Part shown: positions 44,011 through 55,479 of the stretch, in pieces
Numbering within the stretch: the stretch's first letter is position 1
How the letters are laid out: each line of letters starts with the position of its first letter
Assembly (NCBI RefSeq): GCF_030272615.1
Contig: NC_081410.1
Location: forward strand, 120,904,640 to 120,968,639
DNA from: Cryptomeria japonica
Taxonomy: Eukaryota; Streptophyta; Pinopsida; Cupressales; Cupressaceae
Reading direction: 5' to 3'
Length of the DNA stretch: 64,000 nt
Position numbers and translations under genes: made by a program
Notes under the pieces: model-generated
What the model saw: only the letters and a program-made list of their open reading frames with translations
What the model was told of the DNA's origin: nothing
Databases searched by the model: none

Positions 44011-44972
44011 ATGTCATGATGAACAAAGGTCAAAAAAGTTAAGAGCATTAATAATGACGATAAATTAATTAAGTGAAAGGACATATGCACTCTTAAGGGA
44101 GGTAATTTACGTTGGCTAAAGGGTGAAAGGTGGTGGTTAAAGCATTAAATGGGATTGAAGAATTGGAAGAGAAACCAATGATGGAGCTGAACTTCAGTAT
44201 GATAGTGAGAGACCATGTGATTGCCTTCAAGGGGAGAGTGGCATATGAGAGATTAAAGAATATTTTCAAACAAAACAACCCCATGATGTTGCAAGCCATA
44301 AAAATGTTGTTAGGTGACATTTTTTTTATTTAGACTATAAATACAAAACAAATATTAATATAGCATCATTGTTCTTTTCATGGCTTCTGGAGCTAAGAAT
44401 AAAAGAGGAAGAAATATGGGTTATGATAGAATGTGTGTTGGATAAATGGAGGGGTGAGATGGAGGTTTCATTGCAATAATCGAATCAAGATTTGGCTTTT
44501 GTGCAAGGGGTAGACGTTGGATACAAGTTTACTAGAGATTCAACCCTCCCTTATAACCCTTCGCCTTATGGTGCACCAATTTTAATGAAGATTAATGATG
44601 GGAGCAAGCCCTAGTGGGGTGAGAGTTTGTGAAAGATATGTTGAAGGAACCAAAATATACTAAAGTGAACAAGGTAGGGAGGAGAACTTAGCACTACTAT
44701 GATGTCGATGCCATGACCACGACATGAAGTAAAGAATAGGAGATAACATTTTTAGGTATGTTATGGATATGGTATGTTCAATTTTATATGAAAAAATTGT
44801 TGTGATTTTTTGTATGGCACAAATGGAGAAAAAGGGGAAAATATTTTGAAATGTATGGTTTCTGAACTATTTTTTTTATATGAATAACATAACGCAAATG
44901 TAAAATATTTTTTTAGAAAATTAATACAATGGGCACAAACCCCTAGTCTCCTATTTATTGATTAAAAAAAGT
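44011..44972 (+). other. LINE L2 3' region
   Basis: No gene supported. A short open frame at 44130-44333 matches nothing known to me. The end TATTTATTGATTAAAAAAAG is consistent with a degenerate poly(A) tail. Confidence 0.45.
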
Positions 44973-46322
44973 ACTTTCCATTTTAGGAAATCTAAATGCA
45001 ATAGTTAAGATGCCTAACTCTATTACAAAAAGAATTCTTGCTAGTGGAGAAGATTCTAATATCAAATTGACGTGTGCTAAAAAAATGGTGTCTTTATATT
45101 TGAAGTGCCTTGGAATATATGCTATATCTTTGCTCTAATATAGGACACATTTGTAGATATTGAATAAGTTCATGGTCATGGATTAGCTCTCTAAGTTTGG
45201 ACTCATCTTTACGTACAATGATGTTTTCCTCTATCTCCCACTTAATAAATAATCATCTACTTTCTTCTTCCTAGAGATTTATGGACTAGTAATATTTAGA
45301 ATTATTTGAAAGGGCTATATTGTTTCATCATAAGGAGACATTTTTTCTTAGATCAACCCTCAGATAGTCCACAAACATAGAGCACAATGGATAAGAACCA
45401 GGTGTGTTACTATTTTTTATGGATGTATCAAAATTGTGTCATTATTAATCTCCATTAATGTGTTAGGATGAATGATTGATGGATTCCACTAATGACTATA
45501 ATAAATGTATCGAATGTCTTTAAATACTAGTCATAACACTAAATTGTGGCAAATGAGTGTCTAGTTAGCTTGAGGCAAGATGGTGAATGGAGCTAATGCA
45601 AATTTATTTTTTTATATTTGATAAAAAAGTAACACATTTGTGATTATAGAAGTGTGTCAAAATAACCAAACAATTAAATTAGATAAAATGAAATTAAATA
45701 CATAGATAAATATATTATACATGTAAAATAGCAATCGCACTGTGGTGTGCAATAGATACATTGAGGGACCTTTTGATAAGTTCAAAATTATGTGGGAAAA
45801 GTCTAATATTTGAAGTAAAGAACAATACAATGTAAATTGGGGTTTGCTCGAAATTGCCAAGAAAGTAATTAGAAATAATTCATTAAAGAAATGTTATCCC
45901 ATGGTATGTAATGATTGTAGCATATGCATTATCTTCAATGTGATAAGAAAAAAATCTATAATAAAAAATAGAACATGGTGAATGGCTATAGTGGCTCAAT
46001 TTATTTACATTATGCAAAGTTGAAGAAATTGATGTTCACTTAGAGAAATTGAAATCTTGTTGACCAATAGAGCTAAAGATGGCCTTTTGAATATGTGTGT
46101 AGGTAATTCTATCTACTTCCATGAGAAACCTAATACACCATGTATTATGATCCTCAAATGGAATTAGCTCCACCTCTTTCCTCTCTGTCATTTTTTCTAT
46201 TCTCCTCTATAGATGTTGTTGCATGGAGAATCCATTTGAAACTATTGCCAATTTTATGACAATTTTAAGAAAAAGGTGAGATTTTTCCTCATTGTGGATG
46301 TAGGATATTATTTGCAAAGGGC
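44973..46322. other. AT-rich intergenic region with a PPR-like remnant
   Basis: Mostly featureless. From about 45880 to 46170 it is a diverged copy of 53605-53890: ERNVIPWYVMIVAYALSSM is a PPR-like end, followed by EIEILLTNRAKDGLLNMCVG. No other gene is visible. Confidence 0.5.
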
Positions 46323-46327
46323 ATCTT
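46323..46327 (+). repeat. Left target-site duplication of chromovirus D (ATCTT)
   Basis: ATCTT before the LTR; same bases at 52584-52588. Confidence 0.9.
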
Positions 46328-47132
46328 TGAAGCAGTCACCAGTTAGGAGGGACCTCAAAGAGATCAATCTGGGTCGGTCTGCAAGAGTAAACACAATGGG
46401 AACACAAAGATATGATGGAGGAAATGTAGAACAAATTGTTTTATTTCATGACAACTGATTACAACCAACCGGTAACAACCGGGTTACAGAAACCAGCTCA
46501 CAGGCCTACTAAAACATACTCAAAGTACAAAATAGGTCACAACCAGGACTTTCACTATTAAGATCTATCTTCTATGCTCAGTCTTACTACTTGATTACAT
46601 TCTAATGCTCAATTACAATGATTTATAAGATACAAGGGGATTCGGCTAGCCCAAAAAGGGATCGAAACCTGAAGAACAAGACCTACCGTGTAAAACCAAC
46701 AAGGTCAACCTCTGCCAAGAGATTCCTTCAAAAAATCCAAAGGATGAAGTGTAGATCATGGGAAAAGGTCAGCCAGACACCAAGAAACATCAGAATCAAT
46801 GCTCAGGGATCCATAAGCTATGGAAGGGATCCGTTAGATCACCAATGCAAATAGGTCCAGGCAACCAGTAACAAGAAATTATCAACCAGTAACAGGAAAC
46901 TGTCATGGAAACTGATAGCGATAACTTGTCAAAAAATGATCCAAATGCTTCATGGTTTGGGAATAAGGAAGATGATCAAGTCTTCAAGTAAAATCCAACT
47001 CCACGGGATCCAATGAGCCAAATCTGGGACACATAGAAAGAAATGTTGAAAATGCAAACAGAAAGCAAAACAGAAAGGAAAATATTTTTGGTTGATGCAA
47101 GATTGTTATGAACTGGGGATGCTCCTGCATTA
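46328..47132 (-). repeat. 3' LTR of chromovirus D
   Basis: 805 bp; pairs with 51805-52583. Its outer TG is mutated to TA on the minus strand (TAATGCAGG against TGATGTAGG). Confidence 0.93.
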
Positions 47133-47163
47133 GACATCCAGGGTTATTGAAAAGGTGAGTCTC

Positions 47164-47502
47164 TTACTTTGTCGGGGTCAGAGGAAAACAAAGGTGGTCT
47201 ACCTCTGCCTGAGAAATCCAAGATGAATCTTCAACTGGTATGTCCTTCCACTTCACAAGATACTCCTTATACTGACTGCTCCGGGTACTTTGGCCAATCC
47301 TACTGTCCAAAATCTCTTCAATCCGATCCGTCTCCTTTAGGGGAAATTGTTTCTCCAAGTTTGCAATACTATCCTCACTGAATTCTGGTTCATGATACTC
47401 ATGAATATCTACAATGTTAAACACAGGTGAAATACTCAGACTATCCAGTAACTCCACTTCATATGCATTCCTAGAACTGAACTTCCTCAAAATCCTACAA
47501 GG
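47164..47502 (-). pseudogene. Chromovirus D integrase C-terminus and chromodomain
   Basis: Minus strand, 47490 to 47164: FSSRNAYEVELLDSLSISPV, ... then the chromodomain: DRIEEILDSR, SSQYKEYLVKWKDIPVEDSS, WISQAEVDH, ending with the stop. The Y-L-V-K-W and E-x-x-S-W motifs are the hallmark. Such domains are proposed to direct integration to marked chromatin. Frameshift at the upstream end. Confidence 0.9.
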
Positions 47503-48480
47503 TCAAAACTTTTTCATCTGCAATTTATTATAAGTTCCAACAAAAAATCTTTCTTTTCTTAGATATGTCATCACTTCATCGCCAACTTCAAATTCCTTAT
47601 GTCTCTTCTTCTCATTTGCCTTCTCCTTATACTTGTTGTTCATGTCTTCCAAATGTTGCTTAACTTGGATATGCAAGGTTGCCATGTGATCTGCAAAGTA
47701 ATCTGATTTTGAACTTCTCTAGTCTTCACTGCTAATATCTCTTAATTCTAATATACCTCTAAGATGCACTCCGGTAACAATCTCAAAAGGTGTTCTTCCG
47801 GTACTCCTATTTACTGAATTGTTTTAGGAAAACTCTGCTTGTGCAAGAATCAAATCCCAACTTCCAGTTTTATCTCTAACTAAACATCTCAACAAATTTC
47901 CCAAGCTTCAATTAACTACTTATGTATGTCCATTAGTCTATAGATGAAAAGAAGAACTGAACTTCAAATCTATCTTCATCTTCTCGCAAAGTGTTCTCCA
48001 AAAATAGCCAAAAAACTTAGTGTCTCTATCTGAAACTATGCTCTTAGGTAATCCATGAAATCTCACTACTTCCTTGAAAAATAGGTTTGCTACATGTAAT
48101 GCATCTGATGTCTTCTTACAAGGTATGAAATGAGCCATCTTAGAGAATCTATCCACTACCACAAATATAGAATCATTCCCTCTCGGTGTTTTAGGCAATC
48201 CAAGTATGAAATTCATGCTTATATCCTCCCAAGGTCTTACCGGTACTATCAAAGGTTTATACAATCCCACATTCTGACTACTACCCTTTCCAACTTGACA
48301 AACTCTACAACTTTTCACATATTTCTTAACATCCTTGTGAATCTGGGTCTAAAAGTACTGCTCACTCATAAATGCTACTATTTTGTCAATACCAAAATGT
48401 CTGGATAATCCTCCACCGTGTTTGTCCTTTATCAAATTCTCTCTCATGGAACTCTTAGGTATGCGCAATTGAAGTCCTCT
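47503..48480 (-). pseudogene. Chromovirus D integrase
   Basis: Minus strand: [20 protein letters not shown] (zinc-domain Cys pair), [20 protein letters not shown] (where the first Asp normally sits, here Asn), [40 protein letters not shown] (second Asp). A stop-rich stretch holds NGHT where the Glu motif belongs, then FEIVTGVHL, NKYKEKANEKKRHKEFEVGD. Stops at Gln, Glu and Arg positions; TGA for CGA is one simple case. Confidence 0.87.
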
Positions 48481-49040
48481 TAATAACATCTCATCCTAAA
48501 TGAAGTAATCCAGCCACTTGCTTCTATCTACCATAACCGATTCTCTACATGCTCTCCAAGCTTCTACAAAATCCAGGTCATCATCATACAAGGTCTTCAA
48601 TTCCTCAAATCCTAATACTATCACTCTCATCTTTGTCAGTAAATTCCTTCTCCTACTCAATGCATCAACAACTTTGTTAGATTTCCCACTTCTATGCTTC
48701 AACACAAATGTGTAACTCTGCAAAAATTATACCCATCTCATATGTCTTTGATTTAACTTACTCTGACTGTTCAAATACTGCGAAGCTTGATGATCTATAT
48801 ACAACATAAACTCCTTAGGCAACAGGTAATGTATCCACTTCTTCAAGGCTTGAACTATGGCATAAAACTCATGATCATACACTGAATATCTCCTTCAAGC
48901 ATCATTCAATTTCTCATTGAAATAAGCTATTGCTCTCCCTTCCTGACTCAAGACTACTCCTACTGATGTTCCACTTGCATCACAATCCACTTGAAATACT
49001 TTATTGAAACTTGGTAAAGCTAACACGGGTTGTTCAGTCA
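48481..49040 (-). pseudogene. Chromovirus D RNase H and connection
   Basis: [20 protein letters not shown] (Asp), [18 protein letters not shown], a stop, RRYSVYDHEFYAIVQALKKW (Glu), LPKEFMLYIDHQASQYLNSQ (Asp), QSYTFVLKHRSGKSNKVVDA, LSRRRNLLTKM. Ordinary Ty3-type RNase H with its acidic residues visible. Stops near 48720 and 48900. Confidence 0.88.
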
Positions 49041-49044
49041 CTTT

Positions 49045-50178
49045 CTACTTCAATAGTTCAAAACTTTTGTTTGCTCTGGTGGTCCACTTGAATTCCTTCT
49101 GATTTCCCCTCATGGTCTCAGTCATAGGGTTGCAAACTGAACTGAAATTTTTGATGAACTTCCAATAGAAACTAGCCAATCCATGAAATGATCTTACCTC
49201 TCCAATGCTTTCCGGTGTAGGACACTCAATAATTGTTTTTAATTTCTCAAGGTCCTTCTTCAAACCATCCTCAGATATCACAAATCCCAAATAGACTAAC
49301 TCATCCTTCATGAAAGTACACTTCTTAATATTTATCAGCAAATTTTCTTCTCTCAACCTCTGCAAAACTTGTCTCAAATGCAACAAATGCTCCTCTTTTG
49401 TCTTACTAAAAATCAAAATGTCATCCAAATATACAATAACAAACTTACCCAATAATTTCTTCAATACCTTATTCATCAGCCTCATGAAAATACTTGGTGC
49501 ATTAGTTAACCCAAAAGGCATCACCAACCATTCATACAATCCTCCATTTGTCTTGAATGTTGTCTTCCACTCATCTCCTTCTTTGATCCTGGTCTGATGA
49601 TATCCACTCTTCAAATCTATCTTTGTAAAGTATTTGGCTCCACTCAAACAGTCCATTATGTCATCCATCCTAGGCAAAGGGAACCATTATTTCACTGTGA
49701 TCTTGTTTATTTCTTTGGAATCAGTACACATTCTCCACTCTCGATTCTTCTTAGGTGCTAATACTACTGGTACTACACAAGGTCTTAGACTTTCCCTAAT
49801 CAAACCTTTCATCAATAGCTCTTGCACTTGTCTATTCAATTCTTCATTCTCTATCGGTTCCATCCAGTGTGCAACTTTGTTAGGCAAACTAGCTTTGGGA
49901 ACCAAGTCCATGCAATGACTGATACTTCTCATAGGTGGCAATCCATTGGGTACAATATCTAAAATGATGTCTTCATATTCTGTCAGCAAATCTTTTATCT
50001 CTTCCGGTTGTTCCTCTTCATGCTCTGAATTCTTAGTCTTCTTAGGAATTAAGGAAAAACACACAGTCTCATGTCTCAATCCATCTAGGAATTTCCTTCC
50101 ATCTACCAAATAGATTCTAGAATTCGTACTGACTTCACTCTTCAAAGGTTCCTCCAAGGGCAACAAGGTTTGATTCAT
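49045..50178 (-). pseudogene. Chromovirus D reverse transcriptase
   Basis: DLLTEYEDIILDIVPNGLPP, MRSISHCMDLVPKASLPN, VQELLMKGLIRESLRPCVVP, VVLAPKKNREWRMCTDSKEI; a stop at 49687 where the family has Y-R-F-P; then [60 protein letters not shown], and the active site [20 protein letters not shown]. Thumb region to [20 protein letters not shown]. 374 codons with one internal stop: the best-preserved RT of the window. Confidence 0.94.
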
Positions 50179-50650
50179 CCCATTGGCTACAATAGTGTAT
50201 GTATTCTTCCTCCCATCATGTACTGCTTGTCTATCAAACTACCAAGGTCTACCCAACAAAAGATGACAAATATCCATAGGCATAATATCACACAAGACTT
50301 CATCATGATAATTCCCAATTTTCAATTTTACCAAACATTTCTCACTTACTAACAACTTATGTTCATCTTGAATCCATGCTATCTGATAAGGTTTAGGGTG
50401 TTTCAATCTCTCCAAATTCAACTTATTCACCATCTCTTTTGAAACAAGATTTTCTCAACTACCTCTATCAATAAAAACTTTACAACACTTACTGGATACC
50501 TTACATCTGGTCTTGAACAAATTCTTCCTCTGCAAGGGCTCTTCATCTCTCCCGGTATGACACAAATCTCTCCTCATCATCAACAGTTCTCCATCTTCTG
50601 GTTTATTATCTGATCCAGTGGGGTTTTCTTCCACCACTATTTTTCTTTTG
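50179..50650 (-). pseudogene. Chromovirus D protease
   Basis: Minus strand: CCKVFIDRGS, a stop, ENLVSKEMVNKLNLERLKHP, ...KLLVSEKCLVKLKIGNYHDE, VLCDIMPMDICHLLLGRPW, then a stop. The catalytic D-S-G reads D-R-G. The I-x-x-C-H-L-L-L-G-R-P-W end is typical of chromovirus proteases. Confidence 0.85.
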
Positions 50651-51790
50651 GTATTCTCTTTCTTCTTAAACTTGAAAGCACGATGTCCTTCTCCTCCACA
50701 TTTATAGCAAGTTCCTCTAAAAGTTCTCTTGTATTATCTTCCAAAATTCTCATTCGGGTAGCCATCTACTTCTCTCCTTAGGTAGAAATTTCTATCATCT
50801 TTCTTGTATGAATAACCTTATTTGTTCACTTCCTTATCCTTATTTTGATCTATATAGGTTCCTCTACCTCCGATATATCCTCTTCCTCCTTGAAATCTTC
50901 CTCTGGTAAACCTTCCACCTCTTCCTGCTTGCCTCTGCTCATGTCTTTATTTAGCTTCTCTTTTGCCTTTAGGGTATACTGGTAAACCTCTTCAACACTC
51001 TATAATTTGATCAAACTAGGTTCATCTTGTATAGACACCTACAATCCATTCAAATATCTTGCAACTTGTTCAACTTCATCATCAACATGTCTAGATCTTA
51101 TATTCAACTTGTAAAATGCTTCGATGTATTCCTTCACATTAGATTCCTTCTGTCTCAAATTCTGCAACTTCCGAAACAGATTCACTTGATAATCAGCTGG
51201 CATAAATTTTGATTTCAACTTAGAAATCATCTGATCCCATGTCTTGATCTTCTCTTTACCTCTTCTCTGTCTATCAACATGCAAATGTTCCCACCAAAGA
51301 GATGCATGACCTTTCAACCAGGTACAGGTATATTTCACCTTCATTTCTTCTGCAATGTTTTCAAAATCAAAATATTTCTCCATCTCCGAGATCCAATCCA
51401 TTAATTCATCCAAGTCTAATTTTCCATCATATTCCGGTGGGGTAAAATTAGGTTTAGTATTTTCCCTACTCAAAACCCTCAAAAACCTTTCCTCATCTGA
51501 ATCAACCGCTGGTGGGTTTACTTGTTATGTCGGGTCTTCTTCTCCTTCATCTTCACTTATATCTTCAATGTGTTGGCCTCTTGTTTGGGTTGTCTACACG
51601 GCTTCCAACCGGGTTACTATCCCTCGCAACATTTCCATCATAGCAGAGTTTACATTTCCATGCACTCCACCATTCCTAGTTCCTCTCTATGCCATCATTT
51701 ATGCCAATCCTCTACAGCTACAGGTTGGATCCATAGTTCTCCACCCTACAACAAAAATCTCAGGACGCGCAACCTTCGGAATGAAAACTC
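50651..51790 (-). pseudogene. Chromovirus D gag
   Basis: Core at 51482-51039: FTPPEYDGKLDLDELMDWIS, EMEKYFDFENIAEEMKVKYT, WWEHLHVDRQRRGKEKIKTW, FMPADYQVNLFRKLQNLRQK, EAFYKLNIRSRHVDDEVEQV, ARYLNGL. A Gly/Arg-rich segment (GRGGRFTRGRFQGGRGYI) and a knuckle CYKCGGEGHRAFKF (last Cys replaced by Phe) follow near 50690-50960. The true start is not certain. Several stops. Confidence 0.85.
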
Positions 51791-51802
51791 ACTCTGATAC
51801 CA
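51791..51802 (-). other. Primer-binding site of chromovirus D
   Basis: Minus strand TGGTATCAGAGT, one base from TGGTATCAGAGC, two bases from the LTR end at 51805. Confidence 0.85.
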
Positions 51803-51804
51803 CT

Positions 51805-52583
51805 TGAAGCAATCACCGGTTAGGAGGGACCTCAAAGAGATCAATCTGGACCGGTCAGCAAGAGTAAACACAACAAAACAATAAAGATATGATGGAGGCA
51901 ATGCAAAGCATGTTGTTTTATTTCATGAAAACTAATTACAACCAACCGGTAACAACTGGGTTATAGAAACTGGCTCACAGGCCTGCTAAAACACACTTAA
52001 AGTATAAAATAGGTCATAATCGAGACTTTTAATCTTAAGATCTATCTTCTACGCTCAGTCTAACTACTTGATTACATTCTAATGCTTAATTACAATGATT
52101 TATATGATCCAAGGCGATCCGGTCAGCCCAAAAAGGGATCAAAACCCGAAGAACAAGACCTAATGTGTAAAACCAACAAGGTCAGCCTCTGCCAAGAGAT
52201 TCATTCAGAAAATCCAAAGGATGAAGTGTAGATTGTGGGAAAAGGTCGGCCACATGCCAAGGAACATTGGAATCAATACTCAGGGCTCCGTAATCTACGT
52301 AAGGGATCCGATAGATCACCAATGCAAATAGGTCCAGGCAACCGGTAACAGGAAACTGTCATGGAAACTAATAGCGATAACTTGTCAAAAAATGATCCAA
52401 ATGCTCTGCGGTTTGGGAATAAGGAAGATGATCTTCAAGTAAAATCCAACTCCATAGGATCCGATGAGCCAAATTTGGGACACACAGAAAGAAATGTTGA
52501 AACTGCAAACAGAAAGCAAAACAGAAAGGAAAATATTTTTGGTTGATGCAAGATTGCTATGAACTGGGGATGCTCCTACATCA
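51805..52583 (-). repeat. 5' LTR of chromovirus D
   Basis: 779 bp, TGATGTAGGAGC to GATTGCTTCA on the minus strand; matches 46328-47132 with moderate divergence. Confidence 0.93.
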
Positions 52584-52588
52584 ATCTT
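52584..52588 (+). repeat. Right target-site duplication of chromovirus D (ATCTT)
   Basis: Same bases as 46323-46327. Confidence 0.9.
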
Positions 52589-53304
52589 CTCCTTTTCTTT
52601 TGCTTCACATCTCAATTTGGGGTCTCACACATCACAAGGGACAACAAAGAAAATGAAATGGCCTCCAATTACCCATAACTATCAATCTAACACTCAAGTT
52701 ATAGTTTTTTATCTATTTGACATTCTTTGATTGAAGTTAAATTTTAATTCTAGTGGCAAGTGTATTACCTAGATATGTATTAGAAAATTATTTATCTATC
52801 AAGATATGAATGATCTACATGTATCAAAAATTACTAATATTAAAGCAAATTTTAGGAAAGCAATAGTCATGAAAGTAGATAGAGGGGAATATTAAAAGAA
52901 AGAGAAAAATAGAGATAGTGAAAAACAAGAGAGAGGAAAATAGTAAAAGAGTGATAGAGGAGACATAGAGATATATAAAGAAAAGTGAATAGAGAGAGTG
53001 TTTATGAAAAAAGGGAGAGATGGAAATACATAGAGGGAGAGAGGGAGATTGATAAAGAGAGAGGAATAGAGATAGATAAGAAAAGAGATGGAAATAAGAG
53101 GTGTAAATGGAAATAGATATATGGAAAAGAGAGACAAACTTCTGATCAACTATTTTTTTCTAAAAATGGAGTTTTGGAAAAGGGTATGAAAATTCATTAG
53201 AACATAAAGGATAGAGAAATTTCATGATATGTTGTACTTAAAATTACCCTCATATATGTATAAAAAAATTGTGGAAACATATGCAAATTATTTGATAGAA
53301 TTTC
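52589..53304. other. Intergenic stretch including a purine-rich low-complexity tract
   Basis: No gene. 52870-53140 is a long run of AGAG/GATAGAG-type purine-rich sequence (degenerate GA repeat); frames in it are compositional. Confidence 0.6.
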
Positions 53305-53640
53305 CCCAAAGACATGGTCTCATGGCTTGCTATAATTGCAAAATATGGACAAAATGAATATGTTGAAAAGTTTTATAAAAAATTTCACACAAATGTATCT
53401 GTTACATATAAAATCAACATCTACAATCTTTTCTTTCTTTCTCCTTTCTTGTGCCAAGACATGAGATTTAGATTAGGGCATGGAATTTATCAAAGCATAA
53501 AGAAAAGATGATTTTTGTTAGATAATATAGATGCAACTACCTTGGTGGATATGCATGCAAATTGTGGAACTATAAATAGGGAAATTTAACTATTTTACAT
53601 AATGACTCAGAGAGATGACATCCCATGGAATGCAATTATT
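53305..53640 (+). pseudogene. PPR protein pseudogene fragment
   Basis: Reading with one insertion and stops: KDMVSWLAIIAKYGQNEYVE, KFYKKFH, then RLGHGIYQSIKKR, a stop, FLLDNIDATTLVDMHANCGT, INREI, a stop, LFYIMTQRDDIPWNAIIVGC. These are tandem pentatricopeptide motifs of the plant PLS type (M-V-S-W-x-x-I-I-x-x-Y-x-x-N-E; L-V-D-M-x-x-x-C-G). Such proteins bind organellar RNA. Here it is a short broken relic, with foreign sequence at about 53390-53455. Confidence 0.75.
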
Positions 53641-53890
53641 GTAGGATGTGTATTATCTTCTACAAAATAACGGAAAAAAAAACCTAAAATCTATAATATA
53701 TCATACAGTGAGGGGTTACAATGGCTCAATTTGTTTACATTATATAAAGTTGAAGAAGAAACAAGAAATTGAAATCTTGTTAATTGATAGAGCTAAAGGC
53801 AACCTTTCTAATCTTTGTGTAGGGAATTTTGTCTTCCAGCATGAACAACCCAACACTCCATGTCTCATGCTCTTCTTGTGAAATTGTCTT
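53641..53890 (+). pseudogene. Decayed coding-like segment after the PPR relic
   Basis: EIEILLIDRAKGNLSNLCVG, NFVFQHEQPNTPCLML is open and clearly related to EIEILLTNRAKDGLLNMCVG, NSIYFHEKPNTPCIMIL at 46050-46170. I do not recognise the family. Two diverged copies 7.7 kb apart with differing but alignable residues suggest it was once coding. Confidence 0.45.
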
Positions 53891-54122
53891 CACATTCTCT
53901 TCTTTGACCTTTTTTTAAATTTAGGATGCTTGAAACTATGAAATTGGAAATTAGTCTTAGAAAGATTAGAATAATTATGAAGATCAAGTATGACACAAAC
54001 CAAAAGTGGATGTTTGTATTAGGAATGTTGCTTTATGGTCCAATTTGGTTCTTAAGAAGGATTTGAGATGACCATTGCTAGAGACAAAGCATATGTTGGC
54101 ATTATACCAAACAATGAGAGAT
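53891..54122. other. Unassigned flank of element E
   Basis: No gene or repeat recognised up to the LTR start at 54123. Confidence 0.4.
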
Positions 54123-55417
54123 TGTTGGCATTTCAAAGGATATTGAGAAGGTTGTTGATGATTATGGATATAACTGATTAAGGATATTTACTGTCTTAAT
54201 ATTATTATTTTATCATTGATGTCAAGAAATTGATTTTCTGATTTAGTCTGATGTTGCCATTGTTACTACTTATCAAGTTGCCATTAGTTTTATATTCAAA
54301 GTCATACTATATACTCTAGTCGGTTAACACTACCGAATCATGCAGTCGATATACACAGAGAAGTCGGTATGCATAGTCTAGTCGGTTACAGAAGAAAGTA
54401 GTCACAGAATGCAGTACACACCGAGTTGTCTACCGAGTATTTTTTTATGTCTATCGAGCAGCAAAGATGACACACCGAGTTGATATACACCGAGTGAAAC
54501 GTGTTACCAGATTCATTGAACCTAGACATGCATATGAAAACATGTTACAAGATCGAGGCACATCTAACCATTATCACATTGTAAATTGCACTAGAAGATT
54601 GTGTATGATTTTGAGATCAATCTAACCCATGAAATATTTTGTATAGTTATTCATTCAAGGAATCGTGTTTGTAAGATCAAAGCAATGAATTGGATCACTG
54701 TCTTAAGAGATCTATTTATACAGCATGAGTTAAGAGTTAAAGGTGTGTGCATGAGTGTAAGAAGACTATTACAGAGACACAAAGGTCACCGAGAAGGTTT
54801 TCAGAGAGCAATCGAAGAACAAAGTAAACAGAAGGGTTTACCGAGTTACTATATGGGTTACCGAGGTATGCTATAAGCAAGGTAATCTATTCTGAGCACA
54901 TAGAATCTACTATAACATTTCAGATGTAAAGTTGCAGATATTTGTAATGATTTTATTGTAATATTGTGAAGTTGTAAGAGAAACCTTTAACAGGGTAAAA
55001 GACTCTAATCAAGTCTATAAATTGTAAAGCCTCTAACCAGGTGCGGCATTTAGATTAAATGTTGTAAAATCCTTTAGCAAGGTAGATCTAACAGATCTTG
55101 TTACTCCTAACAGGGTAAGCTATCAGAAATAGCTAATATGTAGCTCTAACCGAGCACTCTTTATTATTGCAGTAGTGAAGTTGTGGGTGCCATCCCCACT
55201 GCATTTTTTCTCTCTAACCAAGAGTTTCTGCATAACCAAAATATATGTGTTATGGAGTGAATCATGTATGATTGTTATCTATTTGTTTTAACACTATTTT
55301 ATGTTACTGCACTATTCTATTTATGCATAACAGTAAAGTTATTATTCAAGAAAAGTTTTGGAGTACTGATTTACCCCTCCCCTCTCAGTACATTAGCTTT
55401 CCATATTGGGCCTAACA
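54123..55417 (+). repeat. 5' LTR of element E
   Basis: TGTTGGCATTTC to GGGCCTAACA. The 3' end matches element A's (ending CCTAACA). A TATA-like TTTATACA lies at about 54716-54721, the hairpin array at 54983-55155, a GTGGG/CCCAC stem at 55185-55201 and a C-rich tract at about 55373-55385. No second copy in the window. Confidence 0.8.
54983..55155 (+). promoter_or_regulatory. Hairpin array in LTR E
   Basis: Nine stems in 173 bp: ACC/GGT 54983-54996; AGACT/AGTCT 55000-55016; CCT/AGG 55030-55041; CATTTA/TAAATG 55047-55061; CCTT/AAGG 55071-55082; AGATCT/AGATCT 55084-55098; TTACTC/GGGTAA 55101-55118 (one G-T); AGCTAT/ATAGCT 55118-55134; GCTC/GAGC 55143-55155. Loops repeatedly contain TAAC (CTAACA, CTAACC, TAACC). 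Confidence 0.75.
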
Positions 55418-55419
55418 AT

Positions 55420-55431
55420 TGGTATCAGAGC
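55420..55431 (+). other. Primer-binding site of element E
   Basis: TGGTATCAGAGC two bases after the LTR end. Confidence 0.93.
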
Positions 55432-55479
55432 TCGAATCTTGGAAAAGGGTTTAACTACCTAAAGAGAAAGATCTTATCA

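Larger units (their letters stand above)
41430..44972 (+). mobile_element. LINE L2 (5'-truncated non-LTR retrotransposon) with RNase H tail
   Basis: The plus strand encodes a decayed LINE ORF2 starting inside the RT, followed by a zinc-ribbon-like segment and RNase H, then an untranslated 3' part that ends at TTATTGATTAAAAAAA (about 44957-44972), a likely poly(A) end. It lies head-to-head with LINE L1. Stops and frameshifts are many and CpGs very few. Confidence 0.75.
46328..52583 (-). mobile_element. Ty3/gypsy chromovirus D, complete but degenerate
   Basis: LTRs at 46328-47132 (3') and 51805-52583 (5') flank a minus-strand gag, protease, RT, RNase H, integrase and C-terminal chromodomain, with ATCTT target duplications. 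The primer site is Met-tRNA-like. The chromodomain and the gypsy order (RT before integrase) place it among the chromoviruses. Stops and frameshifts are scattered. It sits between two PPR-like remnants. Confidence 0.95.

Noticed and set aside
52892-53149. Minus-strand Ser/Phe/Leu-rich frame
   Set aside because: Translation of a GA-rich low-complexity tract.
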